Source: Nitrospirota bacterium (GTDB lineage: Bacteria; Nitrospirota; Nitrospiria; Nitrospirales; Nitrospiraceae). From it: 5,653 nucleotides of DNA. Position 1 is the first letter of the stretch. Each line of letters opens with the position of its first letter. Shown here one piece after another: positions 4,972-5,653 of this stretch. Below the pieces are notes generated by a model. It made no database searches. It worked only from the letters and a program-made list of their open reading frames with translations, and had not been told where the DNA came from. A program made the position numbers and the translations under genes. Location: the NCBI GenBank assembly GCA_004296865.1, contig SCVQ01000551.1, positions 1 through 5,653 of the forward strand. The letters are read 5' to 3'.

Positions 4972-5653
4972 TTAAGCCGGCGACGCGTCGTAGGGGTGGA
5001 AAATCGGGAACCGGCTGCAGAGGGCCTTGGCTTCTTTGCGGACCTCCCGCTGCGCCCGCTTGTCCTGTGGTTTCTGGAGGACCCGGTCGATCAGCCCGAC
5101 GATCTCACCCATCTCCGCTTCCTTCATGCCGCGCGTGGCCACGACGGGCGTCCCCAACCTGATCCCGCTCGCCACTGCCGGCGGCTTCTCGTCGTAGGGG
5201 ATGGTGTTCTTGTTGACGATGATACCGGCTGCGTCCAGCGCCGTCTCGGCTTCCTTGCCGGTGACTCCCTTCACGCTCAGATTGACGAGCATGAGATGCG
5301 TATCGGTGCCCCCGGATACCACGCGGTAGCCGCGCTCAATGAGCCCCGAAGCCAGCGCCTTCGCATTGGCCAACACCTGCCGCTGATAGGTGTGAAAGCC
5401 GGGCAACAGGGCTTCCTGCAGCGCAACCGCCTTGGCCGCAATCACGTGCATCAACGGACCACCCTGCATCCCTGGGAAAATGAACTTGTCCACCGCCTTG
5501 GCATGCTCTGCCTTGCACATCACGATGCCGCCGCGCGGGCCGCGCAGGGTTTTGTGCGTGGTCGTCGTCACGAAGTCGGCGTAGGGCACGGGGTTCGGAT
5601 GGAGGCCGGCGGCGATCAGGCCTGCGATGTGGGCGATGTCCACCATAAGATAG
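4972..5653 (-). CDS. glyA: Serine hydroxymethyltransferase, C-terminal half (partial)
   Basis: PLP enzyme that interconverts serine plus tetrahydrofolate with glycine plus 5,10-methylene-tetrahydrofolate, the main one-carbon source. Only the last 226 residues are in the window; the 5' part lies beyond the right edge (the family has about 415 residues). The visible part starts [19 protein letters not shown] and contains the PLP-lysine motif [14 protein letters not shown], then [11 protein letters not shown] and [11 protein letters not shown], all classical for the enzyme. The in-frame ATG at 5646 is internal (this position is usually Phe or Val before the VD motif), not a start. The frame ends in TAA at 4972 and nrdR begins 25 nt later, so the two are probably co-transcribed. 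No truncation or frame break is seen in the part present. Confidence 0.98.
   Translation of the reverse strand, partial: YLMVDIAHIAGLIAAGLHPNPVPYADFVTTTTHKTLRGPRGGIVMCKAEHAKAVDKFIFPGMQGGPLMHVIAAKAVALQEALLPGFHTYQRQVLANAKALASGLIERGYRVVSGGTDTHLMLVNLSVKGVTGKEAETALDAAGIIVNKNTIPYDEKPPAVASGIRLGTPVVATRGMKEAEMGEIVGLIDRVLQKPQDKRAQREVRKEAKALCSRFPIFHPYDASPA

Noticed and set aside
4308..5162. A 284-codon + strand frame
   Set aside because: It runs antisense across the 5' end of the kinase gene, all of nrdR and the 3' end of glyA, three confident features.

Overview
The window looks like a piece of chromosome from a Gram-negative, lipid A-making bacterium. It is GC-rich in its genes and has one clearly AT-richer intergenic patch. 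The gene set (HARE-HTH protein, lpxC, cytosolic sulfite-oxidase-like protein, NarL-type two-component pair, nrdR, glyA) would fit Nitrospira and relatives. That assignment is inference from gene content and protein style; no rRNA or other marker is present to prove it.

Layout from left to right. (1) On the + strand, the 3' end of a gene for a HARE-HTH winged-helix protein enters from the left edge. A 12-codon lysine-rich micro-ORF with a near-perfect ribosome binding site follows, and then a very strong Rho-independent terminator (388-427). (2) On the - strand lies lpxC (585-1520), the first committed step of lipid A synthesis. (3) A 359-bp intergenic region (1521-1879) separates lpxC from the next gene. 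It is AT-rich near lpxC and holds inverted repeats and candidate divergent promoters. (4) On the + strand is a 217-residue molybdopterin-dependent, sulfite-oxidase-like oxidoreductase (1880-2533). (5) Convergent to it, on the - strand, runs a co-oriented series that is transcribed leftwards from the right edge: glyA (3' half only), nrdR, a soluble histidine kinase and its NarL-type response regulator.

How the genes may work together. The kinase and regulator genes overlap by 14 nt and clearly form one two-component system. The kinase has no membrane segment. In place of a usual sensor it carries an N-terminal Rossmann-like dinucleotide-binding domain, which suggests direct sensing of a cytosolic nucleotide such as NAD(H) or NADP(H). 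It sits downstream of nrdR, whose product reads nucleotide levels through an ATP-cone to control ribonucleotide reductase, and of glyA, which feeds one-carbon units into nucleotide synthesis. A shared nucleotide or redox theme is an attractive but unproven idea. The most noteworthy items are the Rossmann-kinase fusion, the lysine-rich micro-ORF with its paired hairpins, and the structured lpxC upstream region. I see no tRNA, rRNA, CRISPR array or insertion sequence.
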